This document shows positions 43,401-51,973 of a DNA stretch of 64,000 bases, in pieces. The notes under the pieces were generated by a model, which saw only the letters and a program-made list of their open reading frames with translations, was not told the DNA's origin and did not search any database. Positions within the stretch are counted from its first letter, which is position 1. Every line of letters starts with the position of its first letter. The DNA is taken from the NCBI GenBank assembly GCA_937864115.1, contig CALMII010000028.1, positions 124,001 to 188,000 on the forward strand. Direction: 5' to 3'. Both the position numbers and the translations under genes were made by a program. The DNA comes from an uncultured Steroidobacter sp. Its GTDB lineage: Bacteria; Pseudomonadota; Gammaproteobacteria; Steroidobacterales; Steroidobacteraceae.

Positions 43401-43441
43401 GATTATCAGCTTACTGATACCATATCAGCAAGCTGATAATC
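43401..43441. promoter_or_regulatory. 41-bp palindromic MarR-type operator
   Basis: Perfect 12-bp arms GATTATCAGCTT (43401-43412) and AAGCTGATAATC (43430-43441), with a second inner dyad CTGATA (43414-43419) and TATCAG (43423-43428). The axis is at 43421. It lies 14 bases before the marR start and 45 before the adaptor's, where a dimeric MarR protein would block both promoters. The repeated CTGAT half-site suggests room for more than one dimer. Confidence 0.88.
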
Positions 43442-43485
43442 AGCGAAACCGGGCGACCGGACGCCTTCTTGAGAGCCACTTCACG

Positions 43486-44619
43486 ATGAACCTTTCGGAA
43501 CTTTCGGACCGCCTGCCGCAAACCCGCCGCGGCCGCATTGCGCTGACCGCCGCCGTGCTGGCCGTCATCGCCGTCGCCATCGTCCTGACGCGCCCCGATC
43601 GCGGCGAGAAAGTCGCCGCCACGGCGCCCGCCTCGCTGACCGTCACGACGACCACGCTGTCGACCACGAAACTTGCGCGTGCCATCGTGGCCAACGGCAC
43701 CGTGTTTCCCTGGCAGGACGTGATCATCGGTCCCGAGGTCGGCGGCTATCGCGTCGCGTCCGTGAACGTCGATGTCGGCGACCGCGTGCGCCAGGGACAG
43801 GAACTCGTGCGCCTGTCCGACGAACTGCTGGTCGCCGAAGTGGCGTCGAAACGCGCCAACGTGCAGCAGGCGCAAGCGACACTCGAGAACGCGGCATCGG
43901 CGCTGCGACGTGCACAGCCGCTGGCGAACTCGTCGGTGCTCTCCGCTTCCGACCTCGACAAGCTGCGCAGCGAGGAAGTCGCCGCCCAGGCGCGCGTCGA
44001 AGTGGCGAAGGCGGAACTCGAAGGCGCCGCGCTGCGACTGCGCTACGCCCATGTCACGGCGCCCGATGACGGCGTCATTTCCTCGCGTACGGTCACGGTG
44101 GGGCAGATCGCGCAGGCCGGCGCAGAAATGCTGCGCCTGGTGCGCAAGGGCCGCATCGAGTGGCGCGCGGAGATTCCCGAGTCGCGCATGCGCGAGATCA
44201 AGATCGGGCAGTCCGTCGCGCTCACGACAGCCGACGGCGCGCGCATCGAAGGCAAGGTGCGCACGGTCGCGCCGACAGTGGAAAGCGCGACGCGTGCCGG
44301 CCTGGTGTATGTCGACATTCCGGCGGGCAGCGCGCGTCCGGGCATGTTCGCCCGCGGCGAGATCGTGCTCGCGCACAGCGAAAGCAGCATGGTGCCGGTC
44401 GTCAGCGTGGTGATCGAGGACGGCTACAGCTACGTGTTCGTCGTCGACGGTGACATCGTGCACCGGCGCCGCGTCCAGACGGGCACGGTCGACGGCAATC
44501 TCATCGAAGTCCTCGACGGCGTCACCCCGGACGATCGCATCGTCGACAAGGGCGCGGGCTTCCTGAAGGACGGCGACCGCGTCAACGTCGTGGCCGCCGA
44601 CGCCGAGCGTCCGTCATGA
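43486..44619 (+). CDS. RND efflux periplasmic adaptor (membrane fusion protein)
   Basis: A 377-residue protein. TM anchor near residues 18-36 (GRIALTAAVLAVIAVAIVL). The lipoyl, hairpin and beta-barrel plan is complete: NGTVFPWQDVIIGPEVGGYRVASVNVDVGDRVRQGQ, a coiled hairpin (VASKRANVQQAQATLENAASALRRAQ), then VTAPDDGVISSRTVTVGQIA and PGMFARGEI. It links the inner-membrane pump to an outer-membrane channel, which is not encoded here. Its stop overlaps the pump start by 4 nt. Confidence 0.93.
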   Translation: MNLSELSDRLPQTRRGRIALTAAVLAVIAVAIVLTRPDRGEKVAATAPASLTVTTTTLSTTKLARAIVANGTVFPWQDVIIGPEVGGYRVASVNVDVGDRVRQGQELVRLSDELLVAEVASKRANVQQAQATLENAASALRRAQPLANSSVLSASDLDKLRSEEVAAQARVEVAKAELEGAALRLRYAHVTAPDDGVISSRTVTVGQIAQAGAEMLRLVRKGRIEWRAEIPESRMREIKIGQSVALTTADGARIEGKVRTVAPTVESATRAGLVYVDIPAGSARPGMFARGEIVLAHSESSMVPVVSVVIEDGYSYVFVVDGDIVHRRRVQTGTVDGNLIEVLDGVTPDDRIVDKGAGFLKDGDRVNVVAADAERPS

Positions 44620-47600
44620 ACTTCGTCACCTGGTCGATCCGCAACCCGATGGCGGTGATCGTGCTGTTCGTGGCACTCACCGCCGCGGGGCTGTACAGCT
44701 TTCCGAAGCTCGGCATCCAGGACATGCCGGACATCGAACTGCCGGCGGTGGTCGTGACGGTGCCCTATCCGGGCGTGCCGCCATCGCAGCTCGAATCGGA
44801 AGTGACGCGCAAGATCGAAGATGCGGTCTCGTCGGTGACGGGCATCGATCACATCACTTCGACGATCAACGAAGGCACCTCGACCACGGTGATCACGTTA
44901 CAGCTGGAACGCGACATCAACGAAGCCGTCGATGACGTGCGCGACTCCGTCACGCGCATCCGTTCGGATCTGCCGGCGGATGCCCGCGAACCGATCATCC
45001 AGCGCATCACCACGGCGGGCCAGCCGGTCGTCACGTTCAGCGTCGAATCGACCAACATGAGCGACACGGAACTGTCGTGGTTCGTGGACCTCACGGTCAT
45101 GCGCGAACTCACCGCCGTGAAAGGCGTCGGTGCCGTGCGCCGCGTCGGCGGCGTGGCGCGCGAAATCCGCGTCGCGCTCGACCCGGACCAGATGGCGGCA
45201 CTCGGCGTCACCGCCGGCGACGTCTCGCGCCAGCTGCGGCTGGTGCAGGCGGAATTCCCCGGCGGCGAAGGCCGCATCGGCGGACTGGAACAGAGCGTAC
45301 GCACGACCGGCACGCTGTCATCCGCCCAGGAACTCGCGGCACTGCCCATTGCGATCGGCAACGGCCGCACCGTGCGGCTCGACACGATTGCCGAAGTGCG
45401 TGACCAGGCTGCCGAGCAGCGCGAACTCGCCATGCTCGACGGCAAGCAGGTCGTCGGCTTCCAGGTGGTACGCGCCTGGGGCGCGAGCGCCATCGACGTC
45501 GCCACCGGCGCGCGCGAAGCGGTCGAACGGCTCGGCAAGCAGCATCCGAACGTCGAATTCCACGAGGTCAGTTCCACGGTCGAGTTCATCCGCCGTTCGT
45601 ACGACTCCTCGATGGAGATGCTGTTCGAAGGCGCGCTGCTCGCCGTCATCGTCGTCTGGATCTTCCTGCGCGACTGGCGCGCCACCCTGATCTCGGCCGC
45701 GGCACTGCCGCTCGCCATCATTCCGACCTTCTGGGCGATGTACCTGCTCGGCTACACGCTGAACCTGCTGACGCTGCTGGCGCTGTCGCTGGTCGTCGGC
45801 ATGCTGGTCGACGACGCCATCGTCGAAGTCGAAAACATCGTGCGCCACCTGCGCATGGGCAAGCAGCCGCTGCAGGCCGCGAAGGATGCGGCCATCGAGA
45901 TCGGGCTGGCGGTGGTCGCGACCACGCTCACGCTGTGTGCGGTGTTCATCCCCGTCGCGTTCATGGGCGGGATCCCGGGCGAATTCTTCCGGCCGTTCGC
46001 GTTCACCTCGGCGGTGGCCGTGCTGTTCTCGCTGGTCGTGGCCCGCATGCTCACGCCGATGATGGCGGCGTACATGCTCAAGGCGCACGACGAGAAGAAT
46101 GAGGACGGCTGGTTCAAGCGCCTGTACCTGCGCGGCGTGGAGTGGTGCCTGCATCACCGCCGTCGCACGCTCGCCTACGCGACGATCTTCCTGCTGGCGT
46201 GCTTCTCGCTGACGCCGTTCATTCCGAAAGGCTTCTCGCCCGCCGGTGACGTCGGCTTCGCCGTGATGACGGTGGAGCTGGCGCCCGGCGCCACGCTCGC
46301 GGAAACCACGCGCGTTGCCGAAGCGATCCGCCAGCGGCTGATGCAGATGCCGGAAACGAAGAGCGTCTATTCGATCGTCGGTGCCGGTGGCGGCGGTGGC
46401 GGCATGGGCGGTCAATCAGCCGGCGACGTGCGCCGCGCCAGCCTCACGATCCAGCTCGCGCCCGCGGACGAGCGCGACCTCACGCAGCAGCAGTTCGAAC
46501 ATCAGGCCGCGCAGCGCGTGAGCGACATTCCGGGCGCGCGCGTGTCCTTCGGCGGCGCGCAGGTCGGCACCAAGATGCAGATCACGCTGGCCGGCGACGA
46601 TCCGCACCAGCTCGAGCGTGCGGCTTCGGCCGTCGAACGCGATCTGCGCACGCTGCCCAGGATCGGCAACGTCACCAGCAGCGCCAGCCTGATGAAGCCG
46701 GAGATCGTGATCCGGCCGCTGCCGGATCGCGCCGCCGAACTGGGCGTCACGACGGAAACGCTCGGCGCGGTGACGCGCATCGCGACGTCGGGCGACGTCG
46801 AGACCAGTCTCGCCAAGCTCAATCTCGCCAACCGCCAGATTCCGATCCGCGTGCAGCTGCGCGATGACGCGAGAACCGATCTCGAACGCATCCGCATGCT
46901 GTCGGTGCCCGGACGTCACGGTCCGGTGCCGCTGATCAGCGTCGCGGAAGTGTCACTCGGTGCGGGACCGGCGCAGATCACGCGCTACGACCGCAGCCGC
47001 AACGTCACCATCCAGGCCGATCTCAACGGCGAACCGCTGGGCGACGTACTCGCCAAGGCGCGACAGTTGCCCTCGTTGCAGCAACTGCCCAACGGCGTGC
47101 GCGAAGTGCCGTCCGGCGAAGCGAAGTTCATGCTCGACCTGTTCGCCGGCTTCGGCCAGGCGATGCTGGTCGGCATCCTGTGCATCTATCTGCTGCTGGT
47201 GCTGCTGTTCCGCGAGTTCCTGCAGCCGATCACGATTCTGTCCGCGCTGCCGCCGTCGGCAGGCGGCGCGCTGCTGTGTCTGTGGCTGTTCCACTACCAG
47301 ATTTCGACGCCTTCGCTGATCGGCATGCTGATGCTGATGGGCATCGTGACCAAGAACTCGATCCTGCTGGTCGAATACGCGGTGAGGGCGATGCACGAAG
47401 GCCTGTCGCGCACCGATGCGCTGATCGATGCCTGTTCCAAGCGGGCTCGCCCGATCGTGATGACGACCATCGCGATGGGCGCCGGCATGCTGCCGATCGC
47501 CACCGGCTGGTCGGGCGATCCGAGTTTCCGCGCGCCGATGGGTGTGGCGGTGATCGGCGGATTGATCACGTCGACGGCGCTCAGCCTGTTCGTCGTGCCC

Positions 47601-47714
47601 GTGATCTTTACGCTGACGGACGATTTGCAGGCGCGTCTGCGCCGGCTGTTCGGTCGCGGCAAGCACGATGAGGCCGCAGACCACGACGCGCCGACGGCTC
47701 AAGCCGCGGAGTAG
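44616..47714 (+). CDS. RND multidrug efflux permease (HAE1/AcrB-like)
   Basis: A 1032-residue protein, in the AcrB range. Twelve TM segments in two halves flank two large periplasmic loops. The proton-relay Asp pair lies in VVGMLVDDAIVEVENIV, and later blocks include PVAFMGGIPGEFF, the Gly-rich SIVGAGGGGGGMGGQS, and LMLMGIVTKNSILLVEYA. Substrates could be drugs or solvents and cannot be set by sequence. With the adaptor and the MarR operator it makes a compact regulated pump. No TolC-like gene follows. Confidence 0.95.
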   Translation: MNFVTWSIRNPMAVIVLFVALTAAGLYSFPKLGIQDMPDIELPAVVVTVPYPGVPPSQLESEVTRKIEDAVSSVTGIDHITSTINEGTSTTVITLQLERDINEAVDDVRDSVTRIRSDLPADAREPIIQRITTAGQPVVTFSVESTNMSDTELSWFVDLTVMRELTAVKGVGAVRRVGGVAREIRVALDPDQMAALGVTAGDVSRQLRLVQAEFPGGEGRIGGLEQSVRTTGTLSSAQELAALPIAIGNGRTVRLDTIAEVRDQAAEQRELAMLDGKQVVGFQVVRAWGASAIDVATGAREAVERLGKQHPNVEFHEVSSTVEFIRRSYDSSMEMLFEGALLAVIVVWIFLRDWRATLISAAALPLAIIPTFWAMYLLGYTLNLLTLLALSLVVGMLVDDAIVEVENIVRHLRMGKQPLQAAKDAAIEIGLAVVATTLTLCAVFIPVAFMGGIPGEFFRPFAFTSAVAVLFSLVVARMLTPMMAAYMLKAHDEKNEDGWFKRLYLRGVEWCLHHRRRTLAYATIFLLACFSLTPFIPKGFSPAGDVGFAVMTVELAPGATLAETTRVAEAIRQRLMQMPETKSVYSIVGAGGGGGGMGGQSAGDVRRASLTIQLAPADERDLTQQQFEHQAAQRVSDIPGARVSFGGAQVGTKMQITLAGDDPHQLERAASAVERDLRTLPRIGNVTSSASLMKPEIVIRPLPDRAAELGVTTETLGAVTRIATSGDVETSLAKLNLANRQIPIRVQLRDDARTDLERIRMLSVPGRHGPVPLISVAEVSLGAGPAQITRYDRSRNVTIQADLNGEPLGDVLAKARQLPSLQQLPNGVREVPSGEAKFMLDLFAGFGQAMLVGILCIYLLLVLLFREFLQPITILSALPPSAGGALLCLWLFHYQISTPSLIGMLMLMGIVTKNSILLVEYAVRAMHEGLSRTDALIDACSKRARPIVMTTIAMGAGMLPIATGWSGDPSFRAPMGVAVIGGLITSTALSLFVVPVIFTLTDDLQARLRRLFGRGKHDEAADHDAPTAQAAE

Positions 47715-47720
47715 TTCTTC

Positions 47721-47783
47721 TGCCTGTGGGGCCGGCTTCAGCCGGCCTTCTGTAAGGAGTCAGGCTGAAGCCTGCCCTACAGT
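47721..47783. repeat. Intergenic inverted repeat, family B
   Basis: TGTGGGGCCGGCTTCAGCCG GCC first, then GTCAGGCTGAAGCCTGCCCT. It lies between the convergent ends of the RND permease and the LOG gene; orientation is the reverse of the 0.6-kb copy, and the second palindrome has one mismatch. Confidence 0.83.
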
Positions 47784-47788
47784 AGAAA

Positions 47789-48562
47789 TCAGGCGCCGGC
47801 GCCGCCCGCATGCGTGATACCGCGCTGCTCCAGCTTCGCCCACGCCTCCTCCGCATCCGCCGCGAAACAGAACAGTTTCGTGTCCTCCGGACTCAGCATG
47901 CCGTTCTCGAGCAGCGCCTCCACGTTGAACACCGAGCGCCAGTACCGTTCGTCGATCAGCACGATCGGCGTCGGCGGCGCCTTGCCCGTCTGCTGCAGGG
48001 TGAGAATCTCGAACAGCTCATCGAGCGTGCCGAAGCCGCCCGGCAACACCACCAGCGCCCGCGCGCGCATGGCGAGATGCATCTTGCGCATCGCGAAGTA
48101 GTGGAAGCGGAACGTGAGATCGGGTGTCGAGTAGGCGTTCGGCACCTGCTCGGCGGGCAGCGTGATGTTGAAACCGATGGAAGGTGCGCCCGCTTCCGCC
48201 GCGCCGCGATTCGCCGCTTCCATGATGCCGGGGCCGCCGCCGGTGGCGATCACGTTGTCGCGCGCATCGCCGGTGATGCGCAGCGCGCCGCCGCGCTGCG
48301 AGGCGATGCGGCCGAAGGTGCGCGCCTGTTCGTACCAGAAAGCCTGGCGTCCCGGACCGTCCTCGCGCACGCGCGCGCCGCCGAAGACCACGATGGTCGA
48401 GCGGATGCTCCAGCGTCGCAGCGCTTCTTCGGCTTTTGCGTATTCGAGCAGGAAGCGCACGCCGCGCATCGAATCGCCGAGCAGGAAGTCCTGATCGAGG
48501 GCCGCGAGCTGATAGGAAGGCGACGCCATCTGCGCCGCGTTCGGCAGAGGAGAATCCGGCAT
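47789..48562 (-). CDS. LOG family protein (cytokinin-riboside phosphoribohydrolase-like)
   Basis: A 257-residue protein of the TIGR00730/LOG fold. Signature motifs: GGGPGIMEAANRGA and PGGFGTLDELFEILTLQQTGK, where the PGGxGTxxE block gives nucleotide-binding residues. These enzymes cleave N-glycosidic bonds in nucleoside monophosphates; in bacteria many are annotated as lysine decarboxylases, which is not supported. A C-terminal extension of about 20 residues is present. It is monocistronic and convergent with the pump genes. Confidence 0.92.
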   Translation of the reverse strand: MPDSPLPNAAQMASPSYQLAALDQDFLLGDSMRGVRFLLEYAKAEEALRRWSIRSTIVVFGGARVREDGPGRQAFWYEQARTFGRIASQRGGALRITGDARDNVIATGGGPGIMEAANRGAAEAGAPSIGFNITLPAEQVPNAYSTPDLTFRFHYFAMRKMHLAMRARALVVLPGGFGTLDELFEILTLQQTGKAPPTPIVLIDERYWRSVFNVEALLENGMLSPEDTKLFCFAADAEEAWAKLEQRGITHAGGAGA

Positions 48563-48631
48563 GGTGCATCTCGTTGGAAAAATGGAGGCGCAGTCTCCCG
48601 CGTCAGCGCCGCCTGCTCAAGCCTGACGTCC

Positions 48632-49816
48632 TCACACCGCGCGCAATGCGGTCGCGACCGGCAGGCGCGCCGCGCGAACCGCCGGGAACAAACCGCCGAT
48701 CAGGCCGATGGCACAGGCCCAGACGATGCCGATGGCGACGAGTGCCGGACTGACGCTGAGCTCGAACACGAGCTGGCCCATCGCCGTGCCGCCGGTACTG
48801 ACCACATGGCCGTTGAAGAACAGCCACGCGAGCACGGCGCCGATCGCACCGCCGATGCATGACAGCAGCAACGCCTCCGCGAGCACTGAAATCACCATCG
48901 CGGTGGAACCGAAGCCGAGTGCGCGCAGCGTGGCGATCTCTTGCAGACGCGCGCTCACGGCGGAGTACATGGTGTTGAGCGCGCCGAAGATGGCGCCGAC
49001 CGCCATGATGCCGCCGACGACATAGGCGATGACGGAAATGACGCGGCCGATCACCTTCGACTGCTGCTTGTAATACTCACGCTCGCGGTAGACATCGACG
49101 GCCAGCGCCGGATTGGACGTCAGCGAGTCCTTGAACGCCTGGAACGATCCGATCGAATCGAGCATCACGTTCACGCTCTGCGCTCCGCCGCGGCGTTCCG
49201 CGGAGTTCAGCGTCTCGACGTCGGCCAGCAGCTCCGATTCATGCGAATCGCCGCCGCTCGAAAAAATGCCGACGACGGTCCAGGTGCCGCCGCGCGTGAC
49301 GAGCCGGTCGCCGATGTTCGTGCCGCGATATTGCGCATGCGCCGACTTGCCGACGATGAGTTCGTTCACCGCCGGATTGAACAGGCGACCTTCGACGATC
49401 CGGAACTCAGGTCGCAGGGTCTGGTACTTGGGTCCGACGCCCCGCATGGCGACGTTCACTTCGGCGCCATCGGCTTTCTTGTACATGCTGATGAGACGGA
49501 TGCCTTCTGCCGACACGATCGGCTTGCCGTCGGCATCGCGCTTGACGCCGACGCCTTCGCCGATCAGTCGCACGGCATCGCGCGTCAGCACGCTGCCGCT
49601 CTCCGCCGCGGAGCCATTGCGCAGGACGATGGCGCGATCGTCGCGACCGGCGTTGTTCATGGTCTTGAGCATGCCCGTCGACATCGCGAGCACCGATACC
49701 AGCACCGCGACCACGCCGGCGATGCCGATGACGATCACCAGCGAGGTGCTGAGCCGTTGCGGAATGCTGCGCAGGTTCATGCCCGTGACTGCGCCGATCT
49801 GTCGCCACATCTTCAT
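48632..49816 (-). CDS. ABC transporter permease (FtsX/MacB-like) 2
   Basis: A 394-residue protein with one N-terminal helix (LSTSLVIVIGIAGVVAVLVSVLAMS), a large periplasmic domain of the MacB type, and three helices near the C-terminus (VISVIAYVVGGIMAVGAIFGALNTM, VLAEALLLSCIGGAIGAVLAWL, VAIGIVWACAIGLIGGLFPAV). The FtsX domain contains RLQEIATLRALGFG. It pairs with the similar permease upstream and the ATPase; such sets export lipoproteins, peptides or siderophores, or signal at the membrane. ATG 49816 is favoured, with an alternative at 49810. Confidence 0.9.
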   Translation of the reverse strand: MKMWRQIGAVTGMNLRSIPQRLSTSLVIVIGIAGVVAVLVSVLAMSTGMLKTMNNAGRDDRAIVLRNGSAAESGSVLTRDAVRLIGEGVGVKRDADGKPIVSAEGIRLISMYKKADGAEVNVAMRGVGPKYQTLRPEFRIVEGRLFNPAVNELIVGKSAHAQYRGTNIGDRLVTRGGTWTVVGIFSSGGDSHESELLADVETLNSAERRGGAQSVNVMLDSIGSFQAFKDSLTSNPALAVDVYREREYYKQQSKVIGRVISVIAYVVGGIMAVGAIFGALNTMYSAVSARLQEIATLRALGFGSTAMVISVLAEALLLSCIGGAIGAVLAWLFFNGHVVSTGGTAMGQLVFELSVSPALVAIGIVWACAIGLIGGLFPAVRAARLPVATALRAV

Positions 49817-49833
49817 GTTCGTGGTCCTTGCTC

Positions 49834-50979
49834 TCAGCGACCCGCCAGTGCATCGACGATGTTCAACTGGCGCGCGCGCCACGCGGGCGGCAGGCCGCTC
49901 ACCAGCGCCAGCAGCAGCGCCATTCCCGCGCCCATGCCCAGCACGATGAGCGGCATCTGGAACTCGCCGAAGATCGGCTTGAGCACCGGGAATACCAGCG
50001 TCGCGCAGACGAGGCCCAGCGCCGCGGAAAACACGCACAGCAGCAGCGCCTCGGTCAGCACCAGTCCCAGCACCTTGCCGTCGGAGAAGCCGAGCGTCTT
50101 GAGCACGGCGAGTTCGGACGTGCGTTCGCGCACCGACTGCATCATCGTATTGGCCGTCAGGAACAGCAGCGTGAACAGCACGGCGCCGACGATGGCATTG
50201 GCGATGAAGTTGATGTCGCCGAGCTGCTTCATGGCCGTCTGCACCAGCGCCGACTCGGTCTGCGTGCGCGTCTCATAAGTCGAGTTCTCGAACATCGCAT
50301 CGATGGCTTTCGAGATGCGAACCGCATTGACCGGCGTATCGATGCCGACGATGTAGTAGTGGATCACGCCATTGCCGAAGGCGGCCGCCTCATCGAAATA
50401 TGCGTGATTGAAATAGAACTCCGGCATGCCGGCGCCGACTGCGGTCGAATCGAAGGTGCCGACGATGTCGAAATCCCAGGTGTTGCTGCCCTGCTTGTCG
50501 GTCCAGATGGAAGTGCCGATCGGCACGCGGTCGCCCACCTTCCAGTGATATTTCTCCGCCAGTTTCTCGCTCACCAGCGCGCCGGTGCGCGTGCGCGTCA
50601 TGGCTTCGAGGTAGGACGGCTTGACCTTGAGTTCGCGATACACCTTGAACAGCGCTTCGGCGTCGGTGGAGAACGCGGGGATGACGTTCTTCGAATCCTG
50701 GTAATAGCCGCCGAAATACGTCCAGTGCGAAACGGCGCGCACGCCCGGCACGCCCTTGAGGCGCGCGGCGTAGGCGTACGGCAGGCCATCCGTCATGTTG
50801 GTGCGCGCCGAAACGTACAGGCGATCGACGTTCAGGTTCTGCACCGCCTGGTTGAAGCCCTGGTTGATTCCCTGCAGCAGACCGAACAGCAGGAAGGCCA
50901 CGACGATCGACAGCATCGTGAAGATCGTGCGCGCCTTCTTGCGCCACAGGCCGGCCCAGATGAGCTTGAAGTACTTCAT
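49834..50979 (-). CDS. ABC transporter permease (FtsX/MacB-like) 1
   Basis: A 381-residue protein with the same plan: helix near residue 20 (TIFTMLSIVVAFLLFGLLQGI), a periplasmic part, then three C-terminal helices (FIANAIVGAVLFTLLFLTANTM, VLTEALLLCVFSAALGLVCATL, IVLGMGAGMALLLALVSGLPPAW). The block VRERTSELAVLKTLGFSDGKVLGLVL corresponds to the FtsX core. Its start overlaps the stop of the ATPase gene by 4 nt. The two permeases would form a heterodimer. Confidence 0.9.
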   Translation of the reverse strand: MKYFKLIWAGLWRKKARTIFTMLSIVVAFLLFGLLQGINQGFNQAVQNLNVDRLYVSARTNMTDGLPYAYAARLKGVPGVRAVSHWTYFGGYYQDSKNVIPAFSTDAEALFKVYRELKVKPSYLEAMTRTRTGALVSEKLAEKYHWKVGDRVPIGTSIWTDKQGSNTWDFDIVGTFDSTAVGAGMPEFYFNHAYFDEAAAFGNGVIHYYIVGIDTPVNAVRISKAIDAMFENSTYETRTQTESALVQTAMKQLGDINFIANAIVGAVLFTLLFLTANTMMQSVRERTSELAVLKTLGFSDGKVLGLVLTEALLLCVFSAALGLVCATLVFPVLKPIFGEFQMPLIVLGMGAGMALLLALVSGLPPAWRARQLNIVDALAGR

Positions 50980-51671
50980 GCCACGTGCCTCACCTCTTCC
51001 CTGGCGAGCTGGCCCTTGTCGAGATGCAGTTCGCGCGTCGCGTATTCGGCAGCGCGCGGATCGTGCGTCACCATCACGATGGTCTTGCCCTGCGTGCGGT
51101 TCAGCGCCTGCAGCATGTTCATGATTTCTTCGGCGCTCTGGCGATCCAGATCGCCGGTCGGTTCGTCGCAGACCAGCAAGGTCGGGTCGGCGACGATGGC
51201 GCGCGCGATGGCGACACGCTGCTGCTGGCCGCCGGACAGTTCATTTGGTTTGTGCTTGCCGCGATCGGCAAGGCCCACGAGCTGCAACGCCGTCTGCGCA
51301 CGCTTCCGGCGCTGGGCGCGCGTGAGATCGGTGAGCAGCAGCGGAACTTCGACATTGGCTTCCGCCGTCAGCACCGGCAGCAGGTTGTAGAACTGGAAAA
51401 TGAAGCCGATGTTGCGGGCGCGCCAGTCGGACAGCGCGCCGCGCGACAGCTTGTCGATACGGCTCTCGCCCACCATCACTTCACCGCTGGTCGGCTGATC
51501 GAGCCCCGCGATCAGGTTCAGCATCGTGGTCTTGCCCGAACCCGACGGCCCCATCAGCGCCAGGAATTCGCCCGGCTGGATGTCCAGGTCGATGCCGTGC
51601 AGCACCTCCACCTTCTGCTTGCCGCGGACATAGCTCTTGGTGACCCGGCGCAGCGAGACGAGTGCGGACAT
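50976..51671 (-). CDS. ABC transporter ATP-binding protein (LolD/MacB-type)
   Basis: A 231-residue protein with all ABC motifs: Walker A GPSGSGKTT, Q-loop FIFQFYNLLPVLTAEANVEVPLLL, signature LSGGQQQRVAIARAI, Walker B LLVCDEPTGDLD, and the H-loop MVTHDPRAAEYATR. The LolD-like sequence (VLHGIDLDIQPGEFLALMGPSG) groups it with the MacB/LolD/FtsE class rather than importers. The start is set at ATG 51671 (MSALVSL). It leads the ABC operon. Confidence 0.93.
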   Translation of the reverse strand: MSALVSLRRVTKSYVRGKQKVEVLHGIDLDIQPGEFLALMGPSGSGKTTMLNLIAGLDQPTSGEVMVGESRIDKLSRGALSDWRARNIGFIFQFYNLLPVLTAEANVEVPLLLTDLTRAQRRKRAQTALQLVGLADRGKHKPNELSGGQQQRVAIARAIVADPTLLVCDEPTGDLDRQSAEEIMNMLQALNRTQGKTIVMVTHDPRAAEYATRELHLDKGQLAREEVRHVA

Positions 51672-51776
51672 GAGAAATCCCCGTTGGTGTTGTGAGCGGG
51701 AGTGTATGACGCGCGTCGTCGTGCCGTAACGACGAGCCGGCGAACAGCGGGTTCGCACCGGTCAGCGCGGGAGAGG

Positions 51777-51957
51777 AATTTCACACAGAGAACACAGAGG
51801 TCAATGCAAAGAAGAGGAATTTCCACGGGGAAGGAATGGGGAACACGGGGAGCACGGGGAAGGAAATTTCTTCTCTACAAGACCCCGTGTTCCCCGTGTC
51901 CCCCGTGGAAATTCTTCTTCTCCGACCTCTGTGCTCTCCGTGATCTCTGTGTGAAAT
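51777..51957. repeat. Intergenic inverted repeat, family A (outer and inner modules, nested)
   Basis: Outer arms: TTTCACACAGAGAACACAGAG at left and CTCTGTG, CTCTCCGTG, CTCTGTGTGAAA at right. Inner arms: CCACGGGGAAGG, ACACGGGGAGCACGGGG then CCCCGTGTTCCCCGTGTCCC and CCCGTGGAAATTC. It stands between the ABC operon promoter side and the MFS 3' end (both minus-strand), so it lies downstream of the MFS gene. Confidence 0.87.
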
Positions 51958-51973
51958 CCTGATCTTCCGACGC

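Noticed and set aside
47789..48562. Lysine decarboxylase (frequent database name)
   Set aside because: The PGGxGTxxE signature and fold are those of LOG-type phosphoribohydrolases; no PLP site exists.
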